64,000 nt of DNA, taken from 2-02-FULL-55-14 sp964473365. Lineage in GTDB: Bacteria > Bacteroidota > Ignavibacteria > UBA10030. Below the pieces are notes generated by a model. That model was given only the letters and a program-made list of their open reading frames with translations, was not told where the DNA came from and ran no database searches. The stretch is taken from NCBI GenBank assembly GCA_964473365.1, contig CAYYOV010000016.1, positions 8,146 through 72,145 of the forward strand, read 5' to 3'. Every line of letters starts with the position of its first letter. Position 1 is the stretch's first letter. Below are positions 8,269 to 17,403 of this stretch, in pieces. The position numbers were made by a program, and so were the translations under genes.

Positions 8269-11200
8269 TTACTTCAGCAGCAGCATCTTCCGTGATTCTG
8301 TGAATCCGCTCGCGTTGATCCGGTAGAAATAGACGCCCGTCGCGACGGCGTTGCCCGCCGAGTTGCGGCCGTCCCACGTGACGTTGTGCACGCCAGGGGC
8401 GAACTGATCGCCCCGGACGAGTGTCCGGACCTCACGACCCAGCAGGTCAAACACCTTGAGTTCGACGTTGGTGCGCATGGGGAGCGCAAACCGGATCGTC
8501 GTGCTGGGGTTGAACGGGTTCGGGTAGTTCTGGTCAAGAGCGAACTCCGTCGGGATCTCGTTCTCCTCCACGCCGGTCGTGCCGCTTGCCGGCGGCTCGA
8601 GTTCGCGGATGACTACGCCGTCGGCCACGAGGGCTAACGTATCCGTGCCGGAGAAGTTCGCCGCCGCCGTGTCGACCGAGACACGCACATGGCCGAAGAT
8701 GCCGACACCGCCTCCGTTCGCGGTGTCAACGGCCCTGAATTGATCCTGACCGCCGCGTATGAACCAGAAATTACCGAGGAAGACCTCGGCGACGCCGCGT
8801 CGTACCGCCGTCAGACCGTTCTGATTCAGAATGGTGTCCTTACGTGCCGTACCGCCGGCGGGGAAGACCGAATACTTCGCTGCCGGAGCCGCGCCGGAGA
8901 GACCACCCGGAATGGCTGCATAGACACCAACATACATCGAATCGCTCTGGCCCGGATCGGCAGCCGGGAGCAACGGATACCATTCGAAGTATCCCTTGGT
9001 ATTGAACTTCATCGGAAGCATACGACGGCTGTTGCCGATCGCGATGCTGTCCGCAACACCGACGGCCTGGATCTGCCACCGCGTCATGAAGTTCTTGTCC
9101 CAGCTGGACAAGTATACGCCGCCGGCCGTGGGATAGTAACCCCGCTCGGAAGTCGTACCGCCATCGTCGAAGGTGAACACGCCGCCGATGCCGTTCCCCA
9201 CAACCCGAACGAGGAGCAATGTGTCACGCGTTGAGTTCGAGTTGATCTCGAGGGTATCGACAAACCCGGCAGCGATACGGTTTGGAGTGAACGCCACCGT
9301 CAGCTTGAGCTCACCGTTGATCGCACGCAGATACTGCGGGTATGCGAGGCTGTTGACGATGGAGAAGTTCGCTCCGTTGCGGAACCGCATGCTGCTGATG
9401 ACAAGCTGCGATTCACCGCGACTCCCGATCATGATCTCCTTCTTGTTCAGCTGGCCAGTCGGGCCGGCCGGTGTCCGGAAATTCACATCGCCGAAATCGA
9501 CCGAAGCACCCGTCGCGATGTTGACACCGATGAGCGCGCCGGTCGGGACCTTACGGACTCGGAGGAGGTCCAGCCGCAGCAGGTTCGACGCACCAGAGAC
9601 GTCCGTCGGGCCCGGCCGTGCGGCCGTGACGGTGATCGGACCACCCGGCGAAAGCTTGAAGGTCTTCAGCGAGCCGCCGACCTGCTTCCAGCCCGTCGTT
9701 TGCAGCAACGTCGAGAAGGTCGCCGTGTCCTGCGGAATGCCGAAGGTGTGGTTCACGCGGATGATGCCCTGGTCATGACCGTTCGGCGAACCCACCGGAC
9801 CGCTGTGCTCGAGGATGTAGTCCCCGAAGGTGCTGATGGAGTTGTAGACGAGGTCGGGGATCTCGAACTCAAAGTATGCTTCATGCGGCAACGTGGTCGT
9901 TCCGCCCGTGTTCACGCGGCTGCTCAGGTTCGCGCCGGTGATCGGGAACAGCGGAGATGCCGTCGAACTCAGCCACGAACCGCTCGGGAGTTCGAAGTAC
10001 CGCGGGAGCGTCGTGACTGTCGGCGGAGCAGGGGCCCGGAAGTGCGGTTCCGTGCCACCGACCGACGCGTTGAGGATGAAGTTGTAGTTCAGACCCTCGC
10101 CCGACCAGATGATGTAGGCATTCGGTTCCTTCGGGTCATTGCTCGTGATGACGAGCGAGTCGCGCGCCGTTCCCTCCTGGAAGGGATTAAACGCGACCTG
10201 GAGGTCGAAGTAGCCGCCAGATTCCACCCCGGCGTTGCTCACCATCGGCGGGATCGCCAGCGTCGTACCGGCCGTGTAGTTCTTGAAGTAGAACCAGGGG
10301 ACCGGCGTCGCCGTCGGATAGAACGCCATGTTGGTGATCTTCAGCGTGTCAAAGCCCAGGTTATACAGCCGGTAGGCGCGGACATTCTCGTCACCGACCG
10401 TCACCTGCGGCGCATCTTCCTGAACGCGGACCGGTCCGAAATTGAGGTCACGACGTCCGAATTCGATGTCAGCCGGGAGTCGGCTGCGCAGAAGCCGGAT
10501 GGCGTCGAGGCGCATAAAGGTCGAGCTGCGCTCGTCCGCACCGATCGTGATCGACATCGCCTGCGGTCCCACGCCGGCGTAGTGATGGGCACCCAGCGGG
10601 AGCCACGTTCCGGCGCCGTAGAGGGCCGAGTTGTGGTCCAGCAGGTTCAACCGGAAGCTGTCGACGATACCGCCAAAGCCGAACTTCCGGAAGTGCACGT
10701 AGTAGTTCGCCCCGGCGTTCGGGCTGTTGACCATGAAGTGGTAGGCCAGGTACGGACCGGTCGAGTCGATGGTGAACGTCCATCGGGCTGCTGAGCCGTT
10801 CGCCGAACCTGACAAGTTCGGGGAGCGACGGTGCGTGCCGCCATAGCCGCTCGAGTTCTGCCAGAACGGACCGAATTCCTGGTAGCTGGAATCGGGGCTC
10901 TGGATTGAGTATCCCTCGATGCCCGACGCGTTGTCCACCGTCATGTAGTCCGCAACCTCGATGACCGCGTTCGTGTTGCCAGTGCCGAAGAGTGCGATCC
11001 TATACGGATTGGTCGCAAGCACTGTCGTCGGGATATCATTGCTGATGACCAACGTGTCTCGCTGCAATCCGCCCGTCGTCGGCGAGAAGCGGACCTGGAT
11101 CGCGACGGAGTCGCCGGCGTTCAGTGCCTGGCTGGCGGTGTTCGACGTGATCACGAAGGCCTGGCCCCGCGTCAGCGCAAGGCCGCTGAGCGTGTAATTC

Positions 11201-13218
11201 GTCTTCGTCCGGTTGTAGATCTTGATCGTCGTATCCTTGACGCTCTGGACCGGAATGTCGCCGACGTTGATCGACGTTGCCGACGGCAGGAAGACGATGT
11301 TCGTGATAACCGTAGCGGAGACCGGTACGCGGAACGGAAGTGCCTGGTATCCACCGGCATAGACGAGGACGGTGTCGCGGACTACCTGGCCATTGGTATC
11401 GGTCGGCTGTGTCGCAAACTGAACGCTGAACTCGCGCGTCGCTCCAGCAGCTACGACCTCGTTCGTCGGCTTGGCGATCAGCGAATAGTTCGGTGACTGC
11501 TCGTCGAATGCCACGCTGTCAACCGTCAGCGTGATGTCCTGCAGGTTCAGGACCCGCAAGGAGAGCGTGGACGATGTGCCGAAGGAGACGTTGCCGAAGG
11601 CGAGCGACGCAGCATTCGCGGTGTTCACCACGTGGGCCCGGCGCACGCCTTGACCCTTGATAACCAACTTGATGGGGCTGCCGTTCGGGTCGTTGCTCCA
11701 CAGGAACAGCGTGTCGGTATAGACTTGCGCCAATTTCGGCCGGAACTCGAACGTGAGGTTGCGGTCATAGGCGGCGCCAACCCGATGGAGATACGGGGTC
11801 GGAACAATGCTCTTCCACGCCGTTCCGGTGATCGTAATGCTATCGACGCGAACCGAGTCGCGCAGGTCGTTGAAGACTGCGATGCGGGTCAACTTGACCG
11901 AGTCGATACCGATGCCAGGAACGGTGCTACCATTCAACGGTGCAGTCCCGACGGAGTTGTTCGTCGAGAGGAAGTTGATCGTGGCGTTGGTGGCCCAGAA
12001 GCTCGATTCATCGACGGTCGCACGGCGCGTCGTATTGCCAGAATACTGAGCAAAACGCAGCGATGAGCTCGTCCGTGCGGTCAATACCAGTTTCAATGGG
12101 GACGTGCCCGCGACGGCGCTGTTGTGCGCGATCGCGAGGGTGTCGACATCGTAACCGGGCGCTGTGCCAACATACGAGGTATAGACCCACACCGAACTCG
12201 TCTCAGGCACGGCAAACGGCGGCGTCGGCGTGAAGGTGAACTCGCTGTTGGCGTTCGAGAAGCTCGTAACGTTGATCGACGTCAGGCCATTGTTCCGGAT
12301 CCGGAAGCTGTCCAACTTGGCAATGCCAGGACGAAGGGTATCTGAGAGCCACGAAAGACTGGTGATCGTGGACCCTCCGGCATTCTGCGTCAGGATCGGA
12401 CTTGTTCCCGTGCCGCTCAGCACCACGGTCAGCGTACCTGAGGCGTATGTGACCTTGACGGTATCAGCCACGGCACCGATGGCGTCGGGGGTGAAGGTCA
12501 CATAGTACCAGGCTGAATCTCCGGCTGCCAAGGTCGGAGTCATGTTGCCGCTCTTGGCGGTGACGACATACTGCGACTTGTTGTTTGTGACGGCGGTGAT
12601 CGTGGCCGACGTGGCCGATGTATCCTTCACGAAGAACGAGTCGACCTTCGCAACGGCCGCGAGCACGTTCCCGAAGGCAATGGACGACTTGCTCAGCAAC
12701 AGCTGATGGGGCACATACTGCGTGACCTTGATATCATCCAGGTAGAAGCCGCCTGACACATAGGTCGAGGTCCGCCACCGGATGTAGTACGATCCAGTCA
12801 AGTTCAGCGTCACGGACTTCGACAGATAGGTCAGGCCAAAGTCACCGCCAGCTCCTTTACTGGAGAACGTGCCCTTTGATGTCCACAACGTACCGTCCGT
12901 CGAGACCTCGACGGTCACCACCACGTTTGTGGCATCATTGTAGCCGGCGATCCAGAAGGTCAGCGTACCCGGATCGGTCACGAGCGGACTGCGGATCGAG
13001 TGATCCGCGCCCGGCGCGATTTCGTTCCATCCGGCGTACTTGTCCGATGAATGTCCATAGCCTGCGAGATTCCACGTCTGGGCGTTCTGGAATACCCAGT
13101 TCGTGATGGGATCGCCGCTGGCAGCGATGGACTCAAAGTTCTGCTCGAGGACGTACGTCTGGCCGAACGCAGCGCTGGCCAGGAGCACAGCCATGCAGAA
13201 TGTGGTAAGCAATCGCAT
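8269..13218 (-). CDS. Giant secreted ASH-repeat protein with T9SS C-terminal sorting domain
   Basis: A 1649-residue exported protein. The ATG at 13218 is chosen because AGGAGG lies just upstream and a clean signal peptide follows (MRLLTTFCMAVLLASAAFGQ). The frame also opens at 13281, but that adds an unlikely basic leader. After an N-terminal jelly-roll-like segment (about 20-170) come many Ig-like ASPM/SPD-2/Hydin (ASH) repeats, seen as recurring FGNV, DSF, ITSNDP and GTGT elements. Two golvesin-like segments seem to be inserted (about 780-940 and 1060-1230). The C-terminus carries a type IX sorting domain: NYPNPFNPSTTI, DLLGREVRTL, GVYFYRI, then a basic end. It should be secreted and surface-attached. 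As the last gene of the cluster it is a likely client. No catalytic motif was seen. Confidence 0.85.
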   Translation of the reverse strand: MRLLTTFCMAVLLASAAFGQTYVLEQNFESIAASGDPITNWVFQNAQTWNLAGYGHSSDKYAGWNEIAPGADHSIRSPLVTDPGTLTFWIAGYNDATNVVVTVEVSTDGTLWTSKGTFSSKGAGGDFGLTYLSKSVTLNLTGSYYIRWRTSTYVSGGFYLDDIKVTQYVPHQLLLSKSSIAFGNVLAAVAKVDSFFVKDTSATSATITAVTNNKSQYVVTAKSGNMTPTLAAGDSAWYYVTFTPDAIGAVADTVKVTYASGTLTVVLSGTGTSPILTQNAGGSTITSLSWLSDTLRPGIAKLDSFRIRNNGLTSINVTSFSNANSEFTFTPTPPFAVPETSSVWVYTSYVGTAPGYDVDTLAIAHNSAVAGTSPLKLVLTARTSSSLRFAQYSGNTTRRATVDESSFWATNATINFLSTNNSVGTAPLNGSTVPGIGIDSVKLTRIAVFNDLRDSVRVDSITITGTAWKSIVPTPYLHRVGAAYDRNLTFEFRPKLAQVYTDTLFLWSNDPNGSPIKLVIKGQGVRRAHVVNTANAASLAFGNVSFGTSSTLSLRVLNLQDITLTVDSVAFDEQSPNYSLIAKPTNEVVAAGATREFSVQFATQPTDTNGQVVRDTVLVYAGGYQALPFRVPVSATVITNIVFLPSATSINVGDIPVQSVKDTTIKIYNRTKTNYTLSGLALTRGQAFVITSNTASQALNAGDSVAIQVRFSPTTGGLQRDTLVISNDIPTTVLATNPYRIALFGTGNTNAVIEVADYMTVDNASGIEGYSIQSPDSSYQEFGPFWQNSSGYGGTHRRSPNLSGSANGSAARWTFTIDSTGPYLAYHFMVNSPNAGANYYVHFRKFGFGGIVDSFRLNLLDHNSALYGAGTWLPLGAHHYAGVGPQAMSITIGADERSSTFMRLDAIRLLRSRLPADIEFGRRDLNFGPVRVQEDAPQVTVGDENVRAYRLYNLGFDTLKITNMAFYPTATPVPWFYFKNYTAGTTLAIPPMVSNAGVESGGYFDLQVAFNPFQEGTARDSLVITSNDPKEPNAYIIWSGEGLNYNFILNASVGGTEPHFRAPAPPTVTTLPRYFELPSGSWLSSTASPLFPITGANLSSRVNTGGTTTLPHEAYFEFEIPDLVYNSISTFGDYILEHSGPVGSPNGHDQGIIRVNHTFGIPQDTATFSTLLQTTGWKQVGGSLKTFKLSPGGPITVTAARPGPTDVSGASNLLRLDLLRVRKVPTGALIGVNIATGASVDFGDVNFRTPAGPTGQLNKKEIMIGSRGESQLVISSMRFRNGANFSIVNSLAYPQYLRAINGELKLTVAFTPNRIAAGFVDTLEINSNSTRDTLLLVRVVGNGIGGVFTFDDGGTTSERGYYPTAGGVYLSSWDKNFMTRWQIQAVGVADSIAIGNSRRMLPMKFNTKGYFEWYPLLPAADPGQSDSMYVGVYAAIPGGLSGAAPAAKYSVFPAGGTARKDTILNQNGLTAVRRGVAEVFLGNFWFIRGGQDQFRAVDTANGGGVGIFGHVRVSVDTAAANFSGTDTLALVADGVVIRELEPPASGTTGVEENEIPTEFALDQNYPNPFNPSTTIRFALPMRTNVELKVFDLLGREVRTLVRGDQFAPGVHNVTWDGRNSAGNAVATGVYFYRINASGFTESRKMLLLK

Positions 13219-13310
13219 GTCGGACCTCCTAGGAGATGAATGGAATGAACGATGATGCCGTTGACGTTGTGAAAAGAGCATGACACACGTTCCCGCGGCC
13301 TTTGGACGGC

Positions 13311-13766
13311 TTAGCGGGGAACGACAACATGGAGAATCGTGGACGGACGGCCAACGTAGTTACGAAGGTCGCCATTCGGGATCACCCGGTAGTACACATC
13401 CACGCTGTCTGTCTGAAGGCCCTGAAGCTGACTGGACGAATCAGTGAAGATCGGGAATCCAGCATCAGGTTTGCGAACGAATTCCAGAAAGCTCAGCGAT
13501 GCCAGGGTTGTATCGTTGATGGACCGTTGAATGTCCCAGGTCCGGATATTGGTGTTGAGGGTGTCGTACCGCCACGTCAGGAGCACGCGGCGTTTGCCCA
13601 TCGGCGTGGAACCGACCGCGGCCTGCAATTCCTGCACTTCGGGTACGAACGAGAGATGGATCGGGTCGACGATGTCGATGGGGTCCGTGCAACCCGCAAT
13701 GACAAGATAGGAGATTAATCCGGCAAGGCAAGCCAGGATGGCGTGGTTCTGATAGAGGCGTTTCAT
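13311..13766 (-). CDS. Small lipoprotein with a fibronectin-III-like domain
   Basis: A 151-residue protein with a lipoprotein signal, lipobox LVIAGC with lipidated C26. The mature part has the alternating strands of a fibronectin type III-like domain (VLLTWRYDTLNTNIRTWDIQ, then VDVYYRVIP). No enzymatic motif is present. It starts 7 bases after the DUF5683 gene and sits 92 bases before the giant ASH protein, inside the surface cluster. A structural or adaptor role is inferred only from position. Confidence 0.7.
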   Translation of the reverse strand: MKRLYQNHAILACLAGLISYLVIAGCTDPIDIVDPIHLSFVPEVQELQAAVGSTPMGKRRVLLTWRYDTLNTNIRTWDIQRSINDTTLASLSFLEFVRKPDAGFPIFTDSSSQLQGLQTDSVDVYYRVIPNGDLRNYVGRPSTILHVVVPR

Positions 13767-13773
13767 GGGGATG

Positions 13774-14382
13774 TCAGAATCGATACGTCAATGTGGATAC
13801 CATACCGCGTTGCGGGTCAACGGCCAGCCCCATCGTCGCTCCAGGGGCCGTGAAAGCGCTTCCAAAGGCCTGTTCTCCCAGGTCTTCGGAGAAAAAGACC
13901 GCATCAACGACGCTCGCCACCCAGAAAACGGCCGTAATCTTCAGGAAGAGATCGCGCCGTTTGACATCCTTTTGTTGAATGTCCTTTGTTTCCAGCATCT
14001 GATGCCAGTAGGCGTCCGCTTCCACCCAATTGACGGTCTGACTGTAGAGGGCAGAGAGTTCTGTCAGGCGCTCATTCCGGCCGATCGTGTTGTTTTCGGC
14101 CAGGACTGTGATCAATCCGCTCCCGAAGAACCCGAGCGTTAGCACCGCCCCCTTGGTAGTATGCCCCAGATAGGATTGGCCCGATCCGGGGATGATCGTC
14201 GACAACACCACAGCCCGAGTCTTGCGGGTCGACCATCCAAAGATCGTCGTGTCCCGCATCTGTGCGGTCAGGTCTCCGGAGAGAGAGCACAGCACGGCCA
14301 AGACGATGCCGGCGCGGGCAAATGTGTTTGATGCTGCTCTAGTGGTCACGTCCTCACCATGTGATCTGATACATACGGTCAT
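13774..14382 (-). CDS. DUF5683-family membrane-associated protein
   Basis: About 202 residues. The core matches the DUF5683 pattern: STRKTRAVVLSTIIPGSGQS, YLGHTTKGAVLTLGFFGSGL, then a C-terminal hydrophobic segment (LKITAVFWVASVVDAVFF). It appears to have an N-terminal signal or anchor (ARAGIVLAVLCSLSGDLTAQ) followed by two membrane-interacting stretches. The start is uncertain. ATG 14382 is used here; a GTG 33 bases further in has a GGTGAGGA upstream and would give a tidier signal peptide, while earlier in-frame starts overlap the preceding gene. Function is unknown; these proteins are widespread in Bacteroidota. Confidence 0.7.
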   Translation of the reverse strand: MTVCIRSHGEDVTTRAASNTFARAGIVLAVLCSLSGDLTAQMRDTTIFGWSTRKTRAVVLSTIIPGSGQSYLGHTTKGAVLTLGFFGSGLITVLAENNTIGRNERLTELSALYSQTVNWVEADAYWHQMLETKDIQQKDVKRRDLFLKITAVFWVASVVDAVFFSEDLGEQAFGSAFTAPGATMGLAVDPQRGMVSTLTYRF

Positions 14383-14413
14383 GCTGTGGTCGCTCTCCGG
14401 CCGGTCATCGGCC

Positions 14414-15868
14414 TTACTTCGTGATGGCATATTGCACAATGTTCGCACCGATCGTGAACTGGTCGACGCTGCCGGCCTCACCGCGGTCCCAGATCATCGA
14501 ATAGCCCTTCGTCGACATCAGTCCCACGAGCCGGTTCTTCCAGGTCAATCCGACAAGGTAGTCCCGCCTTCCCGGCATGTTCTCGCGGTCGTCCATCCCT
14601 TCCGGGACGGCAGACAATTTCTTCCATGATCGAAAGATCGCATGATCGATGGGGATCGGTCCAATACGGGCCTCGGGCCCCATCTTTGCACCGATGACCT
14701 CGAGGAGCTGCTCGCCGCGCTGTGGGTACTGATACTTTGTCGAGAATGCAGCGTTGTCGATCATCAGCACCGAACCGGACTTCAGCACATTGGCGATCCC
14801 GGTCACCTCGATGTCGGTCAATACAGGGTCGGAGGGGCCGGCAAACAGGAACAGGACCTGTGCATTCGGGAGGTCGCTCGATTCTCCACTGCTTGTCTTC
14901 AGCGTCGCCTTGATCTTCAGGCTGTCGCGCAGGAACCGACTGAGCGTTGGCAGTGCCTGCGGTTGGGAGTTCCATTCTTCTGTCCCTGCCGCGACCTCTT
15001 CCTCCGTGGGAGGCCGGTAGCGGATCTGATGGATCTCGACCGTGCGATACGTTTCAGGGCTTGTGGTGTCGGCCACTACTTCTCGCACTTCGATCGTCTC
15101 CTTTCGGAGTGGCACGCGTTTGAAGTAGAAGCTGATGGTCGTGAACTCGCTCGGCTCATTGTTCTCGTCGTAGCCAAGAATGAAATCCTGGAACACGAGC
15201 TTCGTCTGTTGCACGGTCTCGTCGAGCGGATCGTAGACGACGAATCCTTCACGGTTGTCGCCCGCGTACACGGGCCGTCCAAGGTAGAGCACGGTCGTTC
15301 GTATGATGCCCATCCGGCGCTCGAAGATCTCGTCCTCGACCCCGCTCGCTCCCTTGCGGCGCTTGAAATACGCTTCGATGCTGAAGTTCTTGCTCGTCTT
15401 TTCTTCGCGGCCGTAGCCGCTAAAGAGGTCGCCGCGGTCGGTCAGGAGGAAGGACCTTTCGGGATCGAAGTTCAACTTTGGAGCCGAATAGTTGTAGATG
15501 CTGACGCGGAACACGGAGAACCGGTTTGGCGTGATGCCGAGTTTGGGATCGACCCAATTGGCGTATGTGAAGGGATTGGCCGAGAACTCACCGTCCCGCG
15601 ATTCCTCAGGAAACTCGACGTTGTTAAGCTGGTAATCTGGGACATATTTCACTTCCACCTTGAAACTACCACGATTATACACGATGGCCGTGCTGTCGCG
15701 GTTGACGCTGAGCGATGTGTCGTTCATCGACGCGATCATCTCGAGGTCGGGCACAAGCGTGTATTCCACGACCTCGGGAGGATAGAAGAGGTAGCGGTAC
15801 GCATGGTCGCACCCGGCCGTCAGGGCGGCCAGCAGGACCATGAGGAAGAGCTGTCGACGTCGGGTCAT
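14414..15868 (-). CDS. DUF4159-domain lipoprotein with GWxTD-like N-terminal region
   Basis: A 484-residue lipoprotein (lipobox ALTAGC, C20). Residues about 30-270 form a strand-rich domain typical of Bacteroidota surface lipoproteins. Residues about 280-480 match DUF4159, a domain with a class I glutamine-amidotransferase-like fold: FLRDSLKIKATLK, AQVLFLFAGPSDPVLTDIEV, VLKSGSVLMIDNA, NRLVGLMSTKGYSMIWD, and FTIGANIVQYAITK at the end. It is the second DUF4159 protein in a row, starting 4 bases after the first, so the two probably act as a pair, one anchored in the inner membrane and one lipidated. The biochemical activity of DUF4159 is not known to me. Confidence 0.75.
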   Translation of the reverse strand: MTRRRQLFLMVLLAALTAGCDHAYRYLFYPPEVVEYTLVPDLEMIASMNDTSLSVNRDSTAIVYNRGSFKVEVKYVPDYQLNNVEFPEESRDGEFSANPFTYANWVDPKLGITPNRFSVFRVSIYNYSAPKLNFDPERSFLLTDRGDLFSGYGREEKTSKNFSIEAYFKRRKGASGVEDEIFERRMGIIRTTVLYLGRPVYAGDNREGFVVYDPLDETVQQTKLVFQDFILGYDENNEPSEFTTISFYFKRVPLRKETIEVREVVADTTSPETYRTVEIHQIRYRPPTEEEVAAGTEEWNSQPQALPTLSRFLRDSLKIKATLKTSSGESSDLPNAQVLFLFAGPSDPVLTDIEVTGIANVLKSGSVLMIDNAAFSTKYQYPQRGEQLLEVIGAKMGPEARIGPIPIDHAIFRSWKKLSAVPEGMDDRENMPGRRDYLVGLTWKNRLVGLMSTKGYSMIWDRGEAGSVDQFTIGANIVQYAITK

Positions 15869-15872
15869 GCGG

Positions 15873-17306
15873 TCACTTTCGCTGATATTCGGATGCCACC
15901 TTGGCCCGGATCTGATCCATCAGACCGCCCTTGGCGGTGCTCGCGTAGACGATGATGTTGATGCCGAAATGAAGCTGTCGCGTGTTGTCGAGCGGACCTC
16001 CGTTGGCGGACGAGACAAATCGCCATTCGCTCCACGCGTGGGTGTACCCTTTGCTCGAATAGAGAACAGCAAGCCGTCCGTTGAGGAAGATCCCTTCGAG
16101 ATACGGATAGCGTTCATTGAAGCGCGTCGGGACGGTCGCTCCGCCGACGGATGTGAGCGGAACGTTCGCGTTGTCGAGACCCGGAGGGGGCCCGTCAAAA
16201 TCCTCCCACGCATGATACAGTTGATGCTTCGACTGCAGTCGCTCGAACTCGGCGTCGTAGCCGAGCGCGTCCTTCAGGAGCGCACGCGTGCTCTTGTTGA
16301 ACGCTCCCGTAAGTTGCGCGAAGCCGTCGTCGATGAAGAGGAATCCACCCTGGCGCAGCCATTTGCCGAGGTTCTTCGCCTCCTGCGGCGTGTACTGGAT
16401 GGCTGCCGTCTGTCCCATCATGATGATGATCGGGATCGAGAACAACGCCTGATCGTCGAGACGTACGTTGCCTGCGAGCGTGATCTTGATATCGGTGCTG
16501 TCCATGGCGTACGCCATGAGGGCGGGTAATGCCCGCGGATAGACGTTCCAACCGTCCTCGCCGTTCGGTTCGGACTTCGTTGCCCGCCACCGGAGCTGGT
16601 AGAAGTTCAAGTGGCCGGAGATCTTCTTCTTGTTCGAGCGGTCCTGGACGACGAAACCTTCGAACCGGTCCGAGAAGTTCGTGTAGTCGACGAGGTCATC
16701 GCGCATCGTCTGAAGTCCCGTGCCGCCCCCCCGAAGATTGACGATGTCATCGGCGATCTCCGGCTGGAAGTCGACGCCGCCCGTCTGTCCCTCGCCCCAG
16801 CCAAGGCGTCCGCCTGCGCTGAGGCTGCGTCCGAACGCGACTGCGCCTCCGGGAATGCCCCACGACGCTTCGGCTGCACCGGCGCCTCCCGTCAGCGCGC
16901 CGTAGAAGATGCTCCCTTCCGTCCGGTTCCCGCGGGCCGAAGCCCGCGTCGTCGGCGTGGTCGTCGTCTGTTCGACGCGGGTCACCTCTGTAGGCGTGAA
17001 CTTGATCTCTCGTGGCGTGAATGTCTGCGCGTATGATGGCGTCTTGGAGACAGAGAACGATTTGGCCAGTCGCGGCGCGCGGAGTTCGAATCGTACGGGC
17101 GGTTCGACCAGATCGTACCCTTCACCTCCGGCCTGCACCGTCGCTTCGTGCGCCCGTTCCGTGGTGGCCACGCGGAACGAGAACGTCGCGAGAAGATGCA
17201 GTCCTGCGGCGATCAAGAACCCCAGCGCGAACATGCGCTGATATGTCCGCTTCCACTGGCCGAGCTCGAGATGCGTGCTCGCGGGAGCGGTGGTCGATGC
17301 GCTCAT
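15873..17306 (-). CDS. TonB-like anchored periplasmic DUF4159 protein
   Basis: About 477 residues. The ATG at 17306 is preferred over an earlier in-frame start because it leaves a short cytoplasmic N-terminus before one membrane helix (about 25-43, FALGFLIAAGLHLLATFSF). A proline/threonine-rich linker with PPVRFELRAPR follows, as in TonB or TolA energy transducers, and then a glycine-rich stretch (about 115-190). Residues about 230-470 are DUF4159: NVRLDDQALFSIPIIIMMGQ, LGKWLRQGGFLFIDDGFA, GRLAVLYSSKGYTHAWSEW, FGINIIVYASTAKG. No TonB C-terminal domain is present. With ExbB/ExbD in the same cluster it may be an energy transducer whose output domain is DUF4159. That is inference; the domain calls are from visible motifs. 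Confidence 0.75.
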   Translation of the reverse strand: MSASTTAPASTHLELGQWKRTYQRMFALGFLIAAGLHLLATFSFRVATTERAHEATVQAGGEGYDLVEPPVRFELRAPRLAKSFSVSKTPSYAQTFTPREIKFTPTEVTRVEQTTTTPTTRASARGNRTEGSIFYGALTGGAGAAEASWGIPGGAVAFGRSLSAGGRLGWGEGQTGGVDFQPEIADDIVNLRGGGTGLQTMRDDLVDYTNFSDRFEGFVVQDRSNKKKISGHLNFYQLRWRATKSEPNGEDGWNVYPRALPALMAYAMDSTDIKITLAGNVRLDDQALFSIPIIIMMGQTAAIQYTPQEAKNLGKWLRQGGFLFIDDGFAQLTGAFNKSTRALLKDALGYDAEFERLQSKHQLYHAWEDFDGPPPGLDNANVPLTSVGGATVPTRFNERYPYLEGIFLNGRLAVLYSSKGYTHAWSEWRFVSSANGGPLDNTRQLHFGINIIVYASTAKGGLMDQIRAKVASEYQRK

Positions 17307-17403
17307 GCGTACTCTGCGCCTACCCAGAACACCGGGTGCGCGGTGGCCACGCCCGAACGCCAAGGCGTTCTGACGTGAACATGATCGCCGGTCGGGAGCG
17401 GCC

